This document shows positions 16,113 through 26,367 of a stretch of DNA of 64,000 nt, piece by piece. Each line of letters opens with the position of its first letter. The first letter of the stretch is position 1. Source of the DNA: an uncultured Methylibium sp. (lineage in GTDB: Bacteria; Pseudomonadota; Gammaproteobacteria; Burkholderiales; Burkholderiaceae_C); NCBI RefSeq assembly GCF_902826655.1, contig NZ_CADEFR010000005.1, forward strand, positions 62,001 to 126,000, in the 5' to 3' direction. A program made the position numbers and the translations under genes. The notes below the pieces were generated by a model, which was given only the letters and a program-made list of their open reading frames with translations, was not told where the DNA came from and did not search any database.

Positions 16113-16514
16113 TCAGCGCGAGATCAGCCAGCGCTGTCCGCACTGGCGGCAGCACACGCCGACGGCATCGCGCGCGGGTTGCTGGTCGGCCACCAGATCG
16201 AACCGCGCATAGGTCTGGCACTGGGGACAGACGGCCTGGTTGGCGACCACCTCGGCGTTCATCAGGCGGTAGAGATAGCGCCGCAAGGCCCACCCGCCGA
16301 TCAGCGCCGACGCCAGGACGGCCAGCAAGGTGAGCAACTGGTCGAACCATGGTGCCTGGCGGTCGTAGACCTCGAAGCCGCCGAGCAGGCCCAGGGCGGA
16401 CAGCACCGTCAGCACCAAATGGGCGTGGCCGGAGATGAGCTCACGCTCGTACCACTTGCGGAATCCGCGCTGGCGGATGCCTTCGCTGAGCTCGGAACGC
16501 CACGTGCCCATCAC
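16113..16514 (-). CDS. membrane protein with C-terminal zinc ribbon
   Basis: 133 aa. Two hydrophobic segments (AHLVLTVLSALGLLGGFEV and LLTLLAVLASALIGGWAL), then a cytoplasmic zinc-ribbon-like tail with CPQC (about 94-97) and CCRQCGQRW (about 119-127). The N-terminus is basic and aromatic. I do not recognise a named family. Start at MMGT (16514) or one codon later. Confidence 0.7.
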   Translation of the reverse strand: MMGTWRSELSEGIRQRGFRKWYERELISGHAHLVLTVLSALGLLGGFEVYDRQAPWFDQLLTLLAVLASALIGGWALRRYLYRLMNAEVVANQAVCPQCQTYARFDLVADQQPARDAVGVCCRQCGQRWLISR

Positions 16515-16584
16515 CCCCCCGCCAGCCTGCTGCAGACCGGTGCCGATACTGGCACAAGCGGCCGGCCGGCGCCGCGTGACCCGC

Positions 16585-16590
16585 TATACT
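16585..16590 (+). promoter_or_regulatory. -10 element of the tRNA-Met gene
   Basis: TATACT centred so that transcription would start near 16597, four bases before the mature tRNA. No convincing -35 hexamer is visible. Confidence 0.55.
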
Positions 16591-16600
16591 CCGCGGCCTT

Positions 16601-16677
<77 letters not shown>

Positions 16678-16682
16678 GATCA

Positions 16683-16706
16683 GAAGCCCCGCATTCGCGG
16701 GGCTTC
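16683..16706 (+). terminator. hairpin after tRNA-Met
   Basis: Perfect 10-bp stem GAAGCCCCGC/GCGGGGCTTC with loop ATTC. The following bases (GTCGTTCC) are only weakly T-rich, so it is either a modest terminator or a 3' processing barrier. Confidence 0.6.
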
Positions 16707-16810
16707 GTCGTTCCGGCGGTCATGCGGCATGCAGTCCATCACGCTTCGCGCCCGGCCGACCCGCAGCCGCGGGATATTTCGCACGAGCGGCGGCGCCCAC
16801 ACTGGCGTCC

Positions 16811-17059
16811 ATGCGTCAGACAACCCCTTCCGCCTTCACCTGGGACCACGAGCCTTCCGAGGAACGTCCCAGCGAGTTCATGAACTCGACCTCGTACTCG
16901 CTGCTGTCCGGCTACCACGTGCTGCCCGACGACGAACGCGTCAAGCGCCGGCGCCAGCGTCGCCGCGCCCGCAGCATCGCCACCTGGAGCTGGCTCTCGC
17001 TGATCCTGGTGGTCGGCGCGGTCATCATCCTTTCGTTCGCCCGACATGTGCGCGGCTGA
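16811..17059 (+). CDS. small single-pass membrane protein, unknown function
   Basis: 82 aa. Hydrophilic N-terminus (HEPSEERPSEF), a very basic stretch [14 protein letters not shown] and one C-terminal transmembrane helix (WSWLSLILVVGAVIILSF). Basic residues before the helix suggest the N-terminus stays in the cytoplasm. No known domain. Confidence 0.6.
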   Translation: MRQTTPSAFTWDHEPSEERPSEFMNSTSYSLLSGYHVLPDDERVKRRRQRRRARSIATWSWLSLILVVGAVIILSFARHVRG

Positions 17060-17171
17060 GACTCGTCGCATTCACCCATCCGGGCGGCTGCCTGAGGGGG
17101 ATGGCAATGGCCCCGCTCATGACCGATGCTTCCCTCCAACGGCGACGCCCGTGGCTGGCAAGGAGACGTGG

Positions 17172-17423
17172 ATGGACCTGATGGAACGCGATGTGGGCGA
17201 TTTCCGCATCTACGCCGGCGCCCTGGAAGCGCCGATGGGGGGCTACACCGCCGCAGTGGAAGTGCACCGTGTGCGCGGCGTGCCGAACCCGCCTCAGGTG
17301 GTGTTCAGCAGCGACCGCATGTCGGGCGGTCACCGCTTCGAGCAATCGGCGGCGGCCCTGCGGCACGCGCTCAACATGGGCCACCAGGCGATCCGCCTGC
17401 GAGAGACCGCACTCGCCGCCTGA
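17172..17423 (+). CDS. small conserved hypothetical protein
   Basis: 83 aa, ATG at 17172 preceded by a strong AAGGAG seven bases upstream. The sequence MDLMERDVGDFRIYAGALEAP...YTAAVEVHRVRG...VVFSSDRMSGGHRFEQSAAAL looks like a compact alpha/beta fold. It resembles short cytosolic proteins common in Burkholderiales; no function known. Confidence 0.7.
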   Translation: MDLMERDVGDFRIYAGALEAPMGGYTAAVEVHRVRGVPNPPQVVFSSDRMSGGHRFEQSAAALRHALNMGHQAIRLRETALAA

Positions 17424-17444
17424 GGCGACACCGACGCGCGGCGC

Positions 17445-17954
17445 TCAGAGCGCCGCGCGCACCACCTGGGCGGCACCCGCCGCCCGACCGCGGCGATCGG
17501 AAGCCGGCCCGCGCTGAGCGGCCGCCGCGGCGATCGCCAGTTCGGTCTGCTCGACGATCTCGCGCGCCGTCGCCGCATCGTGAACGAAGAAGTTGCGCTT
17601 GGCCACGGCCCTCATCTGCGTCGTCGACTTGCTCATCGGCTCCAGCTCGATCTCGATGTCACGCTCGGCGTGGCGTGCCCGGATGAGTTCGCTGCCGTCG
17701 CGGCTGTCGATCACGGCGCCGCCAATGCCCATACGGTTCAGCGCCACCAGCGACGCCGCCTTGACCTGCGAGGCCGGCAGCGTGAAGGTACGGTAGCTGA
17801 CGCTGTTGGCGGTGTGCGTGACGCCCGCCGAGGCGCCGACCCCGAGCGCCGTGATCGCCAGCGTCTCGCAGCCGCCGAGCGCGGAGACCGCCAGCCCGAT
17901 GACGACCACGCGCAGCCCGGCCTGCAGAGCGGCGGGACGAGGAAGCTGAATCAT
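17445..17954 (-). CDS. DUF3568-type lipoprotein
   Basis: 169 aa from ATG at 17954. Signal peptide ending in LAVSALGGC (Cys 29), then a short hydrophobic patch ([13 protein letters not shown]). The mature domain carries [26 protein letters not shown] and [23 protein letters not shown], which fit DUF3568. Secreted and membrane anchored; function unknown. Confidence 0.78.
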   Translation of the reverse strand: MIQLPRPAALQAGLRVVVIGLAVSALGGCETLAITALGVGASAGVTHTANSVSYRTFTLPASQVKAASLVALNRMGIGGAVIDSRDGSELIRARHAERDIEIELEPMSKSTTQMRAVAKRNFFVHDAATAREIVEQTELAIAAAAAQRGPASDRRGRAAGAAQVVRAAL

Positions 17955-18060
17955 GCGGACTCCGGGGTGGCTGGCACTCCCGGAGCGGCAACTTCCGCGC
18001 CATCGCGCCGCGCCGCACACTCGGCACCGTTCGTGAACGATGCGGCAACGCACTCGCTAC

Positions 18061-18070
18061 GTTTGCAAAC
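18061..18070. promoter_or_regulatory. palindrome upstream of the racemase gene
   Basis: GTTTGCAAAC is a perfect 10-bp palindrome 52 bp before the racemase ATG, next to CGTTC-GTG-AACG (about 18028-18038) and GCTCG-TG-CGAGC (about 18083-18094). Such clusters are typical of regulator sites in lipid or acyl-CoA catabolism genes. No regulator gene is adjacent. Confidence 0.35.
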
Positions 18071-18121
18071 ATGTGCGACGCTCGTGCGAGCATCGCCGCT
18101 GCAACGAGCCGAGGAGATGAC

Positions 18122-19261
18122 ATGGCCGGTCCGCTGGCGGGCTTGAAGGTGGTCGAGATGGTCGGGCTGGGCCCGGCGCCGTTCTGCGCGATGCTGCTCG
18201 CCGACATGGGTGCCGAGGTCATCCGCATCGACCGACCGGGGGCCGGTGGCGCGCTGGGCCTCGATCCACGCTTCGACCTGGCCGCGCGCGGCCGTCGCTC
18301 GCTGGCGCTGGACTTGCGCAAGCCCGGCGCCGTGGAGGCCGTGCTGCGGCTGGTCGAGCGTGCGGACGCGCTGGTCGAGGGCTATCGGCCCGGCGTGATG
18401 GAGCGCCTGGGTCTCGGGCCCGAGACCTGCCTGCAACGCAAGCCGCCACTGGTCTACGGCCGCATGACAGGCTGGGGCCAGCACGGCCCGCTGGCTGCGC
18501 GCGCCGGGCACGACATCAACTACATCGCCCTCAGCGGCGGGCTCGCCGCGATCGGGCGCGAGGGTGAGCCCCCGGTGCCACCGCTCAACTACGTCGGCGA
18601 CTACGGCGGCGGCGCCATGTTGCTGGCCTTCGGCCTGATGTGCGCCCTGCACGAGGCGCGCGGCAGCGGCCAGGGGCAGGTCGTCGACGCGGCGATGACC
18701 GACGGCAGCGCTCTGCTGTCGGCGATGTTCTACGGCATGCGCGCGGCCGGCGCGTGGTCGACGCAGCGCGAGACCAACCTCATCGATGGCGGCGCACCGT
18801 TCTACGCCTGCTATGCCTGCGCCGACGGCAAGGCCATTGCGGTCGGTGCGATCGAAGCGCAGTTCTATACCGAGTTGCTGCAGCGCCTGGACCTGCCCGA
18901 GGCCGACTACCTGCCGCAGATGGACCGCGCGCGCTGGCCGGCGCGCCGCGCCGACCTCGCTGCGCGCTTCGCAACACGCACGCGCGACGCCTGGTGCGAG
19001 GTCTTCGCCGGCAGCGACGCCTGCTTCGCACCGGTGCTCGACTGGGACGAGGCACCTCGGCATCCGCATCACCAGGCCCGTGAGGCCTTCGTCGACATCG
19101 CCGGTGTCACGCAACCGGCGCCGGCGCCGCGTTTCAGCCGCACGCCACCGGCGACGCCGGGCGCGCCGGCGGTGCCGGGCGCGGATGGCGAGGCCGTGCT
19201 GCGCGACTGGGGCTTCGACGAGGCGGCGATCGTGCAGTTGCGCCGCGACGGCGCCCTCTGA
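18122..19261 (+). CDS. alpha-methylacyl-CoA racemase (CaiB/BaiF family)
   Basis: 379 aa from ATG at 18122 after GAGGAGATG. CoA-transferase III fold: [33 protein letters not shown] N-terminus. The segment [17 protein letters not shown], the downstream [37 protein letters not shown] and [10 protein letters not shown] follow the human and mycobacterial alpha-methylacyl-CoA racemases closely, with the catalytic His and Asp present. It interconverts R and S 2-methylacyl-CoA so that branched fatty acids can enter beta-oxidation. Confidence 0.9.
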   Translation: MAGPLAGLKVVEMVGLGPAPFCAMLLADMGAEVIRIDRPGAGGALGLDPRFDLAARGRRSLALDLRKPGAVEAVLRLVERADALVEGYRPGVMERLGLGPETCLQRKPPLVYGRMTGWGQHGPLAARAGHDINYIALSGGLAAIGREGEPPVPPLNYVGDYGGGAMLLAFGLMCALHEARGSGQGQVVDAAMTDGSALLSAMFYGMRAAGAWSTQRETNLIDGGAPFYACYACADGKAIAVGAIEAQFYTELLQRLDLPEADYLPQMDRARWPARRADLAARFATRTRDAWCEVFAGSDACFAPVLDWDEAPRHPHHQAREAFVDIAGVTQPAPAPRFSRTPPATPGAPAVPGADGEAVLRDWGFDEAAIVQLRRDGAL

Positions 19262-19317
19262 GCCGCGCACCGGCCACCTACAATCCGCGCTCTTCCGACA
19301 GCCACTGGACAGACACC

Positions 19318-19692
19318 ATGTACCGCTGTGCCCTGCTCGCGCTCGCCCTGTGCGCGCCGCTCCTCGCTGCCGCCCAGGTCCAGCGCAACTTTCCCGCGAA
19401 CGCGCTGCGCGGCGAACTGACCCTGACGAATCCGCCGGACGTGCTGCTCAACGGGCAGCCGGCCCGGCTGGCGCCGGGTGGGCGACTGCGCGATCCGAAC
19501 AACATGATCGTCGTGTCGGGCTCACTGCAGGGCCAGCGCTTCGTTGCGCACTACACCATCGATACGCTGGGCCTGGTCAAGGACGTGTGGGTGCTGCGCA
19601 AGGAAGAGGCCGTCGGCCTGTGGCCGCGCACGCCCGCCGAGGCGGCGGCGTGGCGCTTCGATCCGGCCGCACAGACCTGGACCCGGCCGTGA
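19318..19692 (+). CDS. secreted hypothetical protein upstream of miaB
   Basis: 124 aa. Signal peptide [20 protein letters not shown] with cleavage after AAA-Q or AQ. The mature part has [26 protein letters not shown] and [20 protein letters not shown]. Proteins of this type precede miaB in several Burkholderiales (from memory). Its TGA overlaps the GTG of miaB, so the two are co-translated. Function unknown. Confidence 0.75.
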   Translation: MYRCALLALALCAPLLAAAQVQRNFPANALRGELTLTNPPDVLLNGQPARLAPGGRLRDPNNMIVVSGSLQGQRFVAHYTIDTLGLVKDVWVLRKEEAVGLWPRTPAEAAAWRFDPAAQTWTRP

Positions 19693-21056
19693 GCGCGCCG
19701 CTCCACGGCGGCGGCAAGAAGGTCTACATCAAGACCTTCGGCTGCCAGATGAACGAGTACGACTCGGACAAGATGGCCGACGTGCTGCACGCGGCCGAGG
19801 GCTACGAGACCACCACAGACCCGGAGCAGGCCGACCTGATCCTCTTCAACACCTGCTCGGTGCGCGAGAAGGCGCAGGAGAAGGTCTTCAGCGACCTCGG
19901 CCGCTACAAGCACCTCAAGGCCAAGGGCGTGAAGATCGGCGTCGGCGGCTGCGTGGCCAGCCAGGAAGGGGCGGCGATCATCGAGCGGGCGCCGTATGTC
20001 GACGTGGTGTTCGGCCCGCAGACCCTGCATCGCCTGCCCGAGATGCTGGCGCGGCGCGACGCGCAGCGGCGGCCGCAGGTCGACATCAGCTTCCCGGAGA
20101 TCGAGAAGTTCGACCACCTGCCGCCGGCGCGGGTCGAGGGCGCGACCGCCTTCGTCTCGATCATGGAGGGCTGCTCCAAGTACTGCAGCTACTGCGTCGT
20201 GCCCTACACGCGCGGCGAGGAGGTCTCGCGCCCCTTCGACGACGTGCTGACCGAGGTCGCCGGCCTGGCCGACCAGGGCGTGCGCGAGGTGACGCTGCTG
20301 GGACAGGACGTCAACGGCTACCGCGGCAGGATGGGCGACGGCGCGGAGATCGCCGACTTCGCGTTGCTGCTGGAATACGTCGCCGAGATCCCCGGCATCG
20401 ACCGCATCCGCTACACGACCAGTCACCCGAACGAGTTCTCGCAGCGGCTGATCGACGTCTATGCCCGCGTGCCCCAGCTGGTCGACCACCTGCACCTGCC
20501 GGTGCAGCACGGCAGCGACCGCATCCTGGCGGCCATGAAGCGCGGCTACACGGTGCTCGAGTACAAGTCGACGATCCGCAAGCTGCGCGCGATCCGGCCC
20601 GACATCAGCCTGTCGACCGACTTCATCGTCGGCTTCCCGGGCGAGACCGACGACGACCATGCCCGCACGATGAAGCTGATCGACGACGTCGGCTTCGACG
20701 CGAGCTTCAGCTTCATCTACAGCGCCCGGCCGGGCACGCCGGCGGCGGCGCTGCCGGACGACACGCCGCGCGAGGCCAAGCTCGCGCGCCTGCAGCAGCT
20801 GCAGGCGGTGATCGAGGCCAACGCGCAGCGCATCAGCGCCAGCCGCGTCGGCAGCCTGCAGCGCCTCCTGGTCGAGGGCCGTTCGCGCAAGAACCCGGCG
20901 GAACTGATGGGCCGCACGGCCTGCAACCGCATCGTCAACTTCGCCGGTCCGGCGCGGCTGGTCGGTCAGCTGATCGACGTGCGCATCACCGAGGCCTACG
21001 CGCACTCGCTGCGTGCCGAGGTGCCGGTCCGGGACGGCGTCGCGCTGGTCGGCTAG
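19689..21056 (+). CDS. miaB: tRNA-2-methylthio-N6-dimethylallyladenosine synthase
   Basis: 455 aa from GTG at 19689 (GTGA overlap with the previous stop). Radical-SAM methylthiotransferase acting on i6A37 of tRNAs reading UNN codons. UPF0004 domain with [20 protein letters not shown] and GGCVASQEG provides three cluster cysteines; the radical-SAM motif is [17 protein letters not shown]; a C-terminal TRAM domain (LLVEGRSRK...[11 protein letters not shown]) binds RNA. Another anticodon-loop modifier in this window, with ttcA and the queuosine genes. Confidence 0.97.
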   Translation: MSAPLHGGGKKVYIKTFGCQMNEYDSDKMADVLHAAEGYETTTDPEQADLILFNTCSVREKAQEKVFSDLGRYKHLKAKGVKIGVGGCVASQEGAAIIERAPYVDVVFGPQTLHRLPEMLARRDAQRRPQVDISFPEIEKFDHLPPARVEGATAFVSIMEGCSKYCSYCVVPYTRGEEVSRPFDDVLTEVAGLADQGVREVTLLGQDVNGYRGRMGDGAEIADFALLLEYVAEIPGIDRIRYTTSHPNEFSQRLIDVYARVPQLVDHLHLPVQHGSDRILAAMKRGYTVLEYKSTIRKLRAIRPDISLSTDFIVGFPGETDDDHARTMKLIDDVGFDASFSFIYSARPGTPAAALPDDTPREAKLARLQQLQAVIEANAQRISASRVGSLQRLLVEGRSRKNPAELMGRTACNRIVNFAGPARLVGQLIDVRITEAYAHSLRAEVPVRDGVALVG

Positions 21057-21709
21057 GCCATGCGGATCGCGTGGCCCCAGGCCGCGAAGAAGTGGCAGGT
21101 GCTGCCCGCCAGCACGAACAGGTGCCACACGAAGTGCGCGAAGCGCAGCCGCGAGTCGAGCAGGAAGAAGACCACGCCGATCATGTAGGCCGCGCCGCCG
21201 GCCAGCAGCCAGGCCAGACCGGTGGCCGAGATGCCCTCCAGCATCGGCCGCCCGACGATCACCGCCAGCCAGCCCAGCGCGACGTAGAGCGCGGTCGACA
21301 GCCAGGGATCGTTGAGCCGGTGCGCCAGCTTGAGCAGCACGCCGACGAAGGCCAGCGCCCAGACCAGGCACAGCAGGCTCCAGCGCCACTCCTCCGGTGC
21401 CCGGCCCAGCACGAAGGGCGTGTAGCTGCCGGCGATGAAGAGATAGATCGCGACATGGTCCAGCGTGTTGCACCAGCGCTTGGCCCGGCCTGGCGGCAGC
21501 GCGTGGTACAGCGCCGACGCGAAGTACACGAGGATCATCGTCGCCGAGAACACGCTGGCGCCGACGACGTTGACGACGCTGCCGTGCCGCGCCGCGAAGT
21601 CCACCAGCACCGGCAGCGAGGCGATCGCCAGCAGCAGCCCGAGCGCATGGCTGGCGGCATTCGCCAGTTCCTCGGTCGGACTCTGCGGGCGTTCGGTCGG
21701 CACCATGGT
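21053..21709 (-). CDS. hemolysin III / TrhA family membrane protein
   Basis: 218 aa from ATG at 21709. Seven predicted membrane helices and the conserved metal-site pattern: [11 protein letters not shown] near the start, SALYHALPP in the middle and [18 protein letters not shown] near the end. Family proteins (YqfA/TrhA, PAQR-like) influence membrane lipid homeostasis; the haemolysin name is historical. Convergent with miaB, stops overlapping. Confidence 0.9.
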   Translation of the reverse strand, partial: TMVPTERPQSPTEELANAASHALGLLLAIASLPVLVDFAARHGSVVNVVGASVFSATMILVYFASALYHALPPGRAKRWCNTLDHVAIYLFIAGSYTPFVLGRAPEEWRWSLLCLVWALAFVGVLLKLAHRLNDPWLSTALYVALGWLAVIVGRPMLEGISATGLAWLLAGGAAYMIGVVFFLLDSRLRFAHFVWHLFVLAGSTCHFFAAWGHAIRMA

Positions 21710-21810
21710 GGCGGGCTCCCTGCTCCGCGGCAGCTCGGATCGATGCCGCGCTTCGATTGTGCGAAGCCGCGCCGGGGCGCGGTGCACCGTGTCCCCGGAA
21801 CGCAGGGAGC

Positions 21811-23013
21811 CTAGACGGGGGGAGTCGCGGCGAGCTTGGCGTGCACGCGAGCCAGCGCCGTGCACAAACGCACGACGTCGTCCGGCTGGTGCGCGGCGGT
21901 CAGCGAGATGCGCAGCCGCGCGCTGCCCTCGGCCACGGTCGGCGGACGGATCGCCGGCACCCACAGGCCCTGGGCTTCGAGCGCGGCCATCACCGCCATC
22001 GCCGTCGCGTTGTCGCCCAGGATCACGGGCTGGATCGCACAGGCCGACGGCGGCGCCGGCCAGGACAGGCCGGCCAGCCCCTCGGTCAACTGGACGCGCA
22101 GCGCCGCCAGGCGCTCGCGGCGCCAGCCTTCGGACTCGATCAGCTGCAGGCTCGTGCGCAGGGCCTCGGCGATCATCGGCGGCGCCCCGGTCGCGAAGAA
22201 AAAGGTCCGCGACCGCTGCATCAACCACTCGACGACCGCCGGCGCGCCGGCGATGAAGGCCCCCGCCACGCCGGCGGCCTTGCCGAGCGTGGCCATGTAG
22301 ATCAGCCGCGACGCGTGCCGCGCCGGCGTCGCCAGGCCCCAGTGCGACAGGCTGCCGCGCCCGCCTTCGCCCAGCACGCCGAAGCCGTGCGCGTCGTCGA
22401 CGTAGAGCCAGGCATCGTGGCGCTCGCAAAGCGCCAGCATCTCGGGCAGCGGCGCCAGGTCGCCGTCCATGCTGAACACCGCGTCGGCGACGACCAGCCG
22501 CCGCCGCGCGCCGCGCGCCGCGACCAGCGCACGCTCGAGGCCGGCCAGGTCGTTGTGCGGATAGACGGAGAGGTCGGCGCGCGCGAGCCGCGCACCGTCG
22601 ATCAGGCAGGCATGGTTCAGGGCATCGGAGATCACCGCGTCGCCGCGCTCCACCAGCGCCGGGATCGCTCCGCTGTTGGCCGCGTAGCCCGCGTAGAAGT
22701 ACAGCGCACGCGGCATGCCGACGAAGCGCGCGAGTTCCTCCTCGAGCGCCGCATGGGCCGGGCTGTGCCCGCAGACCACCGGCGAGGCCGTGGCGCCGAC
22801 GCCGTACTGCCGGGCACCGCGATGGGCCGCTTCGACCAGCGCCGGATGCCGTGCCAGGCCCAGGTAGTCGTTGCCGGCGAAGGACAGCAGTGCCCGCCCA
22901 TCGGCTTGCAGCGTCGCGCCCTCCAGCGGCGCGACCACGCGGCGATGGCGGCGCTGCTGGCGCGCGTCCAGCGATGCGACCGTCGCCTCGAAGACTTCGT
23001 CGAGACCGGCCAT
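21811..23013 (-). CDS. bioF: 8-amino-7-oxononanoate synthase
   Basis: 400 aa. PLP enzyme condensing pimeloyl-ACP/CoA with alanine, the first committed step of biotin ring assembly. [60 protein letters not shown] and the PLP-lysine region [16 protein letters not shown] are all present. It is the last gene of the run queE-queD-bioA-bioD-bioF. Confidence 0.97.
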   Translation of the reverse strand: MAGLDEVFEATVASLDARQQRRHRRVVAPLEGATLQADGRALLSFAGNDYLGLARHPALVEAAHRGARQYGVGATASPVVCGHSPAHAALEEELARFVGMPRALYFYAGYAANSGAIPALVERGDAVISDALNHACLIDGARLARADLSVYPHNDLAGLERALVAARGARRRLVVADAVFSMDGDLAPLPEMLALCERHDAWLYVDDAHGFGVLGEGGRGSLSHWGLATPARHASRLIYMATLGKAAGVAGAFIAGAPAVVEWLMQRSRTFFFATGAPPMIAEALRTSLQLIESEGWRRERLAALRVQLTEGLAGLSWPAPPSACAIQPVILGDNATAMAVMAALEAQGLWVPAIRPPTVAEGSARLRISLTAAHQPDDVVRLCTALARVHAKLAATPPV

Positions 23014-23017
23014 CGCC

Positions 23018-23674
23018 TCAGTCCGGCAGCCGCAACGGCAGGTCGCGCGGATCCGCCTCGGGCTGCCACGGCCAGTCGGCCAGCAGCGGTGCCGGCAGTT
23101 GCGCGCGCAGGTAGTCGAGGTTGGCCTCCTGCTCGGGCATCGCGGGGTCGAGGCGGTTGACGATCCACCCGGCCAGCATCAGGCCGCGCGCCGCGACCGC
23201 GTCGCGCGTCAGCAGCGCATGGTTCAGGCAGCCGAGGCGAAGGCCGACGACGAGGATCACCGGCAGGCCCAGCGCCGCCGCGAGGTCGGCGCCGGTGTGC
23301 CGATCGGACAGCGGGACGAGGAAGCCGCCGGCCCCCTCGACGACCACGGCATCGGCCTCGCTCGCCAGCGCCCGGTAGGCCGCGACGATCGCCGCGATCT
23401 CGATCGCCTGGCCGGCCCGTGCCGCGGCGATGTGCGGGGACACCGGGTCCGGCAGCAGCACCGGGTTGTCGAGTGACGGCGCGACCGCGATGCTGCTTGC
23501 GGCGCGCAGGGCCAGCACGTCGTCGTTGCGGCCGTCGGCGTCGGTCCCGGCTGCCACCGGCTTCATGCCGACGCAGGACGCATGGCGCGCGCGCAGCGCG
23601 TGCAGCAGGGCCGCGCTGGCCCGCGTCTTGCCGACGCCGGTGTCGGTGCCGGTGACGAACCAGCCGCGGGTCAC
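23018..23674 (-). CDS. bioD: dethiobiotin synthetase
   Basis: 218 aa from GTG at 23674 overlapping the bioA stop. It closes the ureido ring of dethiobiotin from DAPA, CO2 and ATP. P-loop [18 protein letters not shown], substrate segment [24 protein letters not shown]. Ends 4 bp before bioF. Confidence 0.96.
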   Translation of the reverse strand: MTRGWFVTGTDTGVGKTRASAALLHALRARHASCVGMKPVAAGTDADGRNDDVLALRAASSIAVAPSLDNPVLLPDPVSPHIAAARAGQAIEIAAIVAAYRALASEADAVVVEGAGGFLVPLSDRHTGADLAAALGLPVILVVGLRLGCLNHALLTRDAVAARGLMLAGWIVNRLDPAMPEQEANLDYLRAQLPAPLLADWPWQPEADPRDLPLRLPD

Positions 23675-24987
23675 GACAGACTCTCGAGCGCGCGCAGCGC
23701 CCCGTCGGCGAGCTGCCGGAGCGCATCGTCGTCGAGCACGTAGGGCGGCATGAAGTACAGCGTGTTGCCGATCGGTCGCAGCAGCAGACCCTGCTCGCGC
23801 GCCGCCAGGTGGTAGCGGCCGGAGAAGCCGGCGATGCCCGCGTCGTCGATGTCCCAGGCCCACAGCATGCCGAGCTGGCGATGCGCCCGGACCCGCGGGT
23901 GCGCCGTCAGCGGCGCGCACAGCGCGCTCAGTCGCTCGGCGGTGACGCGGTTGTGCGCCAGCACCGGCGCCGCCTCGAACAGGTCCAGCACCGTCAGCGC
24001 CGCGCGGCAGGCCAGCGGGTTGCCGGTGTAGGAGTGGGAGTGCAGGAAGCCCCGTGCCGCGCGATCGTCGTAGAAGGCCGCGTAGACAGCATCGGTCGTC
24101 AGCACCACCGACAGCGGCAGCGTGCCGCCGGTCAGGCCCTTGCTGAGGCACAGGAAGTCCGGGCGGATCCGTGCCTGCTCGTGCGCGAACAGCGTGCCGG
24201 TCCGGCCGAAGCCGACCGCGATCTCGTCGCAGATCAGGTGCACCTCGTAGCGGTCGCACAGCGCGCGCGCGAGCCGCAGGTACTCGGCATCGTGCATGCC
24301 GAACCCGGCAGCGCACTGCACGAGCGGCTCGACGATCAGCGCTGCGGTGCGTTCGTGATGCCGCTCCAGATGGGCCTCGAGCGCTGCGGCGCAACGCTGC
24401 GCCAGCGCGAGCGCGCTTTCTCCCGGACCGGCCTGCCGCGTGTCGGGGGACGGCAACGCGGCGCTCAGTCGCAGCAGCGGCGCGTAGGCCTCGCGGAACA
24501 GCGGGATGTCGGTGACCGACAGCGCGCCGACGGTCTCGCCGTGGTAGCCGCCAGTCAGGCCGATGAACTCGCACTTGCCGGGTCGCCCTTCGTTGCGCCA
24601 GGCATGCGCACTCATCTTCAGCGCGATCTCGGTGGCCGATGCGCCGTCGCTGGCGTAGAAGGCGTGGCCCAGACCCGTGAGCGCGGCCAGGCGCTCGGAG
24701 AGGCGCACGACCGGCTCGTGCGTCAGACCGGCCAGCATCACGTGGTCCAGCGTGGCCAGCTGGTCGGCCAGCGCGGCCTGCATCGCCGGGTGGCCGTGGC
24801 CGAACAGGTTGACCCACCAGGAGCTGACGGCGTCGAGATGGCGGCGGCCCTCGGCATCGATCAGCCACGGGCCCTGTGCGCGCGCGATCGCGAGCAGCGG
24901 CTCGCCTTCGAGCCGCTTCATCTGCGTGCAGGGGTGCCAGACCGCACGCCGGCTGCGATCGGCGAGCGAGGTGGGGGCCGAGGTCAC
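23671..24987 (-). CDS. bioA: adenosylmethionine-8-amino-7-oxononanoate transaminase
   Basis: 438 aa from GTG at 24987, which overlaps the queD stop (GTGA); upstream in-frame codons run through queD and are rejected. Class III PLP aminotransferase using SAM as amino donor to make DAPA. VWHPCTQMKRLE, DAVSSWWVNLFGHGHP, GLTGGYHGETVGALS, LICDEIAVGFGRTG, LSKGLTGGTLPLS (PLP Lys) and HSHSYTGNPLACRA are diagnostic. Confidence 0.97.
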   Translation of the reverse strand: MTSAPTSLADRSRRAVWHPCTQMKRLEGEPLLAIARAQGPWLIDAEGRRHLDAVSSWWVNLFGHGHPAMQAALADQLATLDHVMLAGLTHEPVVRLSERLAALTGLGHAFYASDGASATEIALKMSAHAWRNEGRPGKCEFIGLTGGYHGETVGALSVTDIPLFREAYAPLLRLSAALPSPDTRQAGPGESALALAQRCAAALEAHLERHHERTAALIVEPLVQCAAGFGMHDAEYLRLARALCDRYEVHLICDEIAVGFGRTGTLFAHEQARIRPDFLCLSKGLTGGTLPLSVVLTTDAVYAAFYDDRAARGFLHSHSYTGNPLACRAALTVLDLFEAAPVLAHNRVTAERLSALCAPLTAHPRVRAHRQLGMLWAWDIDDAGIAGFSGRYHLAAREQGLLLRPIGNTLYFMPPYVLDDDALRQLADGALRALESLS

Positions 24988-25352
24988 GGTCGGTAGATGC
25001 AGCGGTCGCCGCTGCTCTTGCGCTCCACCGTCACCGAGGTCACGCCCGGCACCGCCGCAGCGACGCGGCCGTGGATGAAGCGGCACAGGTTCTCGAGCGT
25101 CGGCAACCCGAGGCCCGGCACTTCGTCGAGGAAGTGGTGGTCGAGCTGATCGCGCACCGCCGCGATCGCGGCGCGCAGCAGGGCCAGGTCGACGACCATG
25201 CCGCTCGCGGGATCGGCCTCGCCGGCCACCGTGACGCGCGCAGTGTAGGTGTGGCCGTGCACGCGGCGGCTGCCGTCGGCCTCGTTGCGCTCGGCCTGGC
25301 GCTTGAGGGTGTGGGCCGACTCGAAGTAGAAGGATTGGCTGAGTTCGAACAT
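24984..25352 (-). CDS. queD: 6-carboxy-5,6,7,8-tetrahydropterin synthase
   Basis: 122 aa from ATG at 25352. Converts dihydroneopterin triphosphate to 6-carboxytetrahydropterin, second step to preQ0 and queuosine. Zinc ligands in SAHTLK and VHGHTYTA, catalytic Cys position occupied differently from PTPS, DLALLRAAIAAVRDQLDHHFLDEV and PTLENLCRFI match the family. Stop overlaps bioA start. Confidence 0.93.
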   Translation of the reverse strand: MFELSQSFYFESAHTLKRQAERNEADGSRRVHGHTYTARVTVAGEADPASGMVVDLALLRAAIAAVRDQLDHHFLDEVPGLGLPTLENLCRFIHGRVAAAVPGVTSVTVERKSSGDRCIYRP

Positions 25353-25360
25353 GGAGGACC

Positions 25361-25999
25361 TCAGCGGATGCCGAGCAGCTTGTGGGTTTGCAGACTGAGC
25401 TGCCATTGCGGATGCGCCAGGCACCAGTCGACGGCCCAGGCAGTGTTGCGCGCCAGCTCGGGGCCGTCCATCGGCTGCACGCGCTTGTGCGCGAAGTCCA
25501 GCGACTCCAGCGCGGCGAGGTCGATGCCGGCCTGCGGCACGACGACCTTGAGCTCGTCGCCGCGCGTCTGCAGCAGCGGTGCGCCGGCCTTGGGGCTGAC
25601 GCACAGCCAGTCGATGCCGGCCGGCGCTGCCACGGTGCCGTTGGTCTCGACCGCGATCTCGAAGCCGTGCGCGTGCAGCGCGTCGATCAAGGGGCGGTCG
25701 ACCTGCAGCAGCGGCTCGCCGCCGGTCAGCACGGCGAAACGCCGCCCGGCCGACCCGGCCGGCCAATGCGCGGCGACGTGCGAGGCCAGGGCTTCGGCAA
25801 TCATGAACTTGCCGCCGCCCATGCCGTCGGTGCCGACGAACTCGGTGTCGCAGAAGCGGCAGGCGGCGCTCGCGCGGTCCTCCTCGCGGCCGCTCCACAG
25901 GTTGCAGCCGGCGAAGCGGCAGAACACGGCCGGGCGGCCGGCGTGGCTGCCCTCGCCTTGCAGGGTGTAGAAGACTTCCTTGACGCTGTAGGTGCTCAC
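25361..25999 (-). CDS. queE: 7-carboxy-7-deazaguanine synthase
   Basis: 212 aa from GTG at 25999. Radical-SAM enzyme making 7-carboxy-7-deazaguanine from 6-carboxytetrahydropterin. N-terminal [18 protein letters not shown], and the cluster cysteines in the Burkholderiales-type spacing C-x14-C-x2-C (CNLW...ACRFCD). [14 protein letters not shown] and KVVVPQ follow. Lies 8 bp upstream of queD. queC, the next enzyme, is not in the window. Confidence 0.94.
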   Translation of the reverse strand: MSTYSVKEVFYTLQGEGSHAGRPAVFCRFAGCNLWSGREEDRASAACRFCDTEFVGTDGMGGGKFMIAEALASHVAAHWPAGSAGRRFAVLTGGEPLLQVDRPLIDALHAHGFEIAVETNGTVAAPAGIDWLCVSPKAGAPLLQTRGDELKVVVPQAGIDLAALESLDFAHKRVQPMDGPELARNTAWAVDWCLAHPQWQLSLQTHKLLGIR

Positions 26000-26277
26000 G
26001 ACGACCGCCGCCCCCAGCCGGCCCATCCGAGTGCGGCAGCACAAGCCACGACCATCGCCCCGTAGGTCGCCATGGCCCCATCTCGACCGGTCAGGATCAG
26101 CCCCCCGACCAGGGCCAGCAGCGCCGCCCCCGAGGCCCAGCCGGCCAGCCGGAGCACCGACACGCCGCCGAGCGCCCGCAGCCACACCAGCTTGGCCAGC
26201 AAGGCGGCGATGCTGCCCAGCAGCAATGCCGGCAGCGCGAAGTTCAGCAGGTGGATCAGGGCGTCGAGCGCGGTCAT
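25996..26277 (-). CDS. small hydrophobic membrane protein heading the que-bio run
   Basis: 93 aa from ATG at 26277. Three hydrophobic segments ([61 protein letters not shown]). Stop overlaps the queE GTG (GTGA). No known family; first gene of the apparent operon. It could be a transporter component or simply a membrane protein in the same unit. Confidence 0.7.
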   Translation of the reverse strand: MTALDALIHLLNFALPALLLGSIAALLAKLVWLRALGGVSVLRLAGWASGAALLALVGGLILTGRDGAMATYGAMVVACAAALGWAGWGRRSS

Positions 26278-26355
26278 CGGGTGGCGCGGCCGTCGAGGCG
26301 GGGCTTGCCGCGAGGCGCCCGCGGTGGCACAAGCCCTCGGGAGAGAACGCGATTT

Positions 26356-26361
26356 TATAAT
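26356..26361 (+). promoter_or_regulatory. -10 element predicting a leaderless hemA message
   Basis: A perfect TATAAT seven bases before the hemA ATG. With normal geometry transcription would start at 26368, the A of the ATG. No matching -35 is seen. The ATG is not preceded by a clear Shine-Dalgarno, consistent with leaderless translation. Confidence 0.5.
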
Positions 26362-26367
26362 CAGCAC

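Noticed and set aside
26278..26367. preQ1 riboswitch or biotin operator at the que-bio operon
   Set aside because: No preQ1 aptamer pattern or BirA palindrome could be found in the short shared region with hemA.
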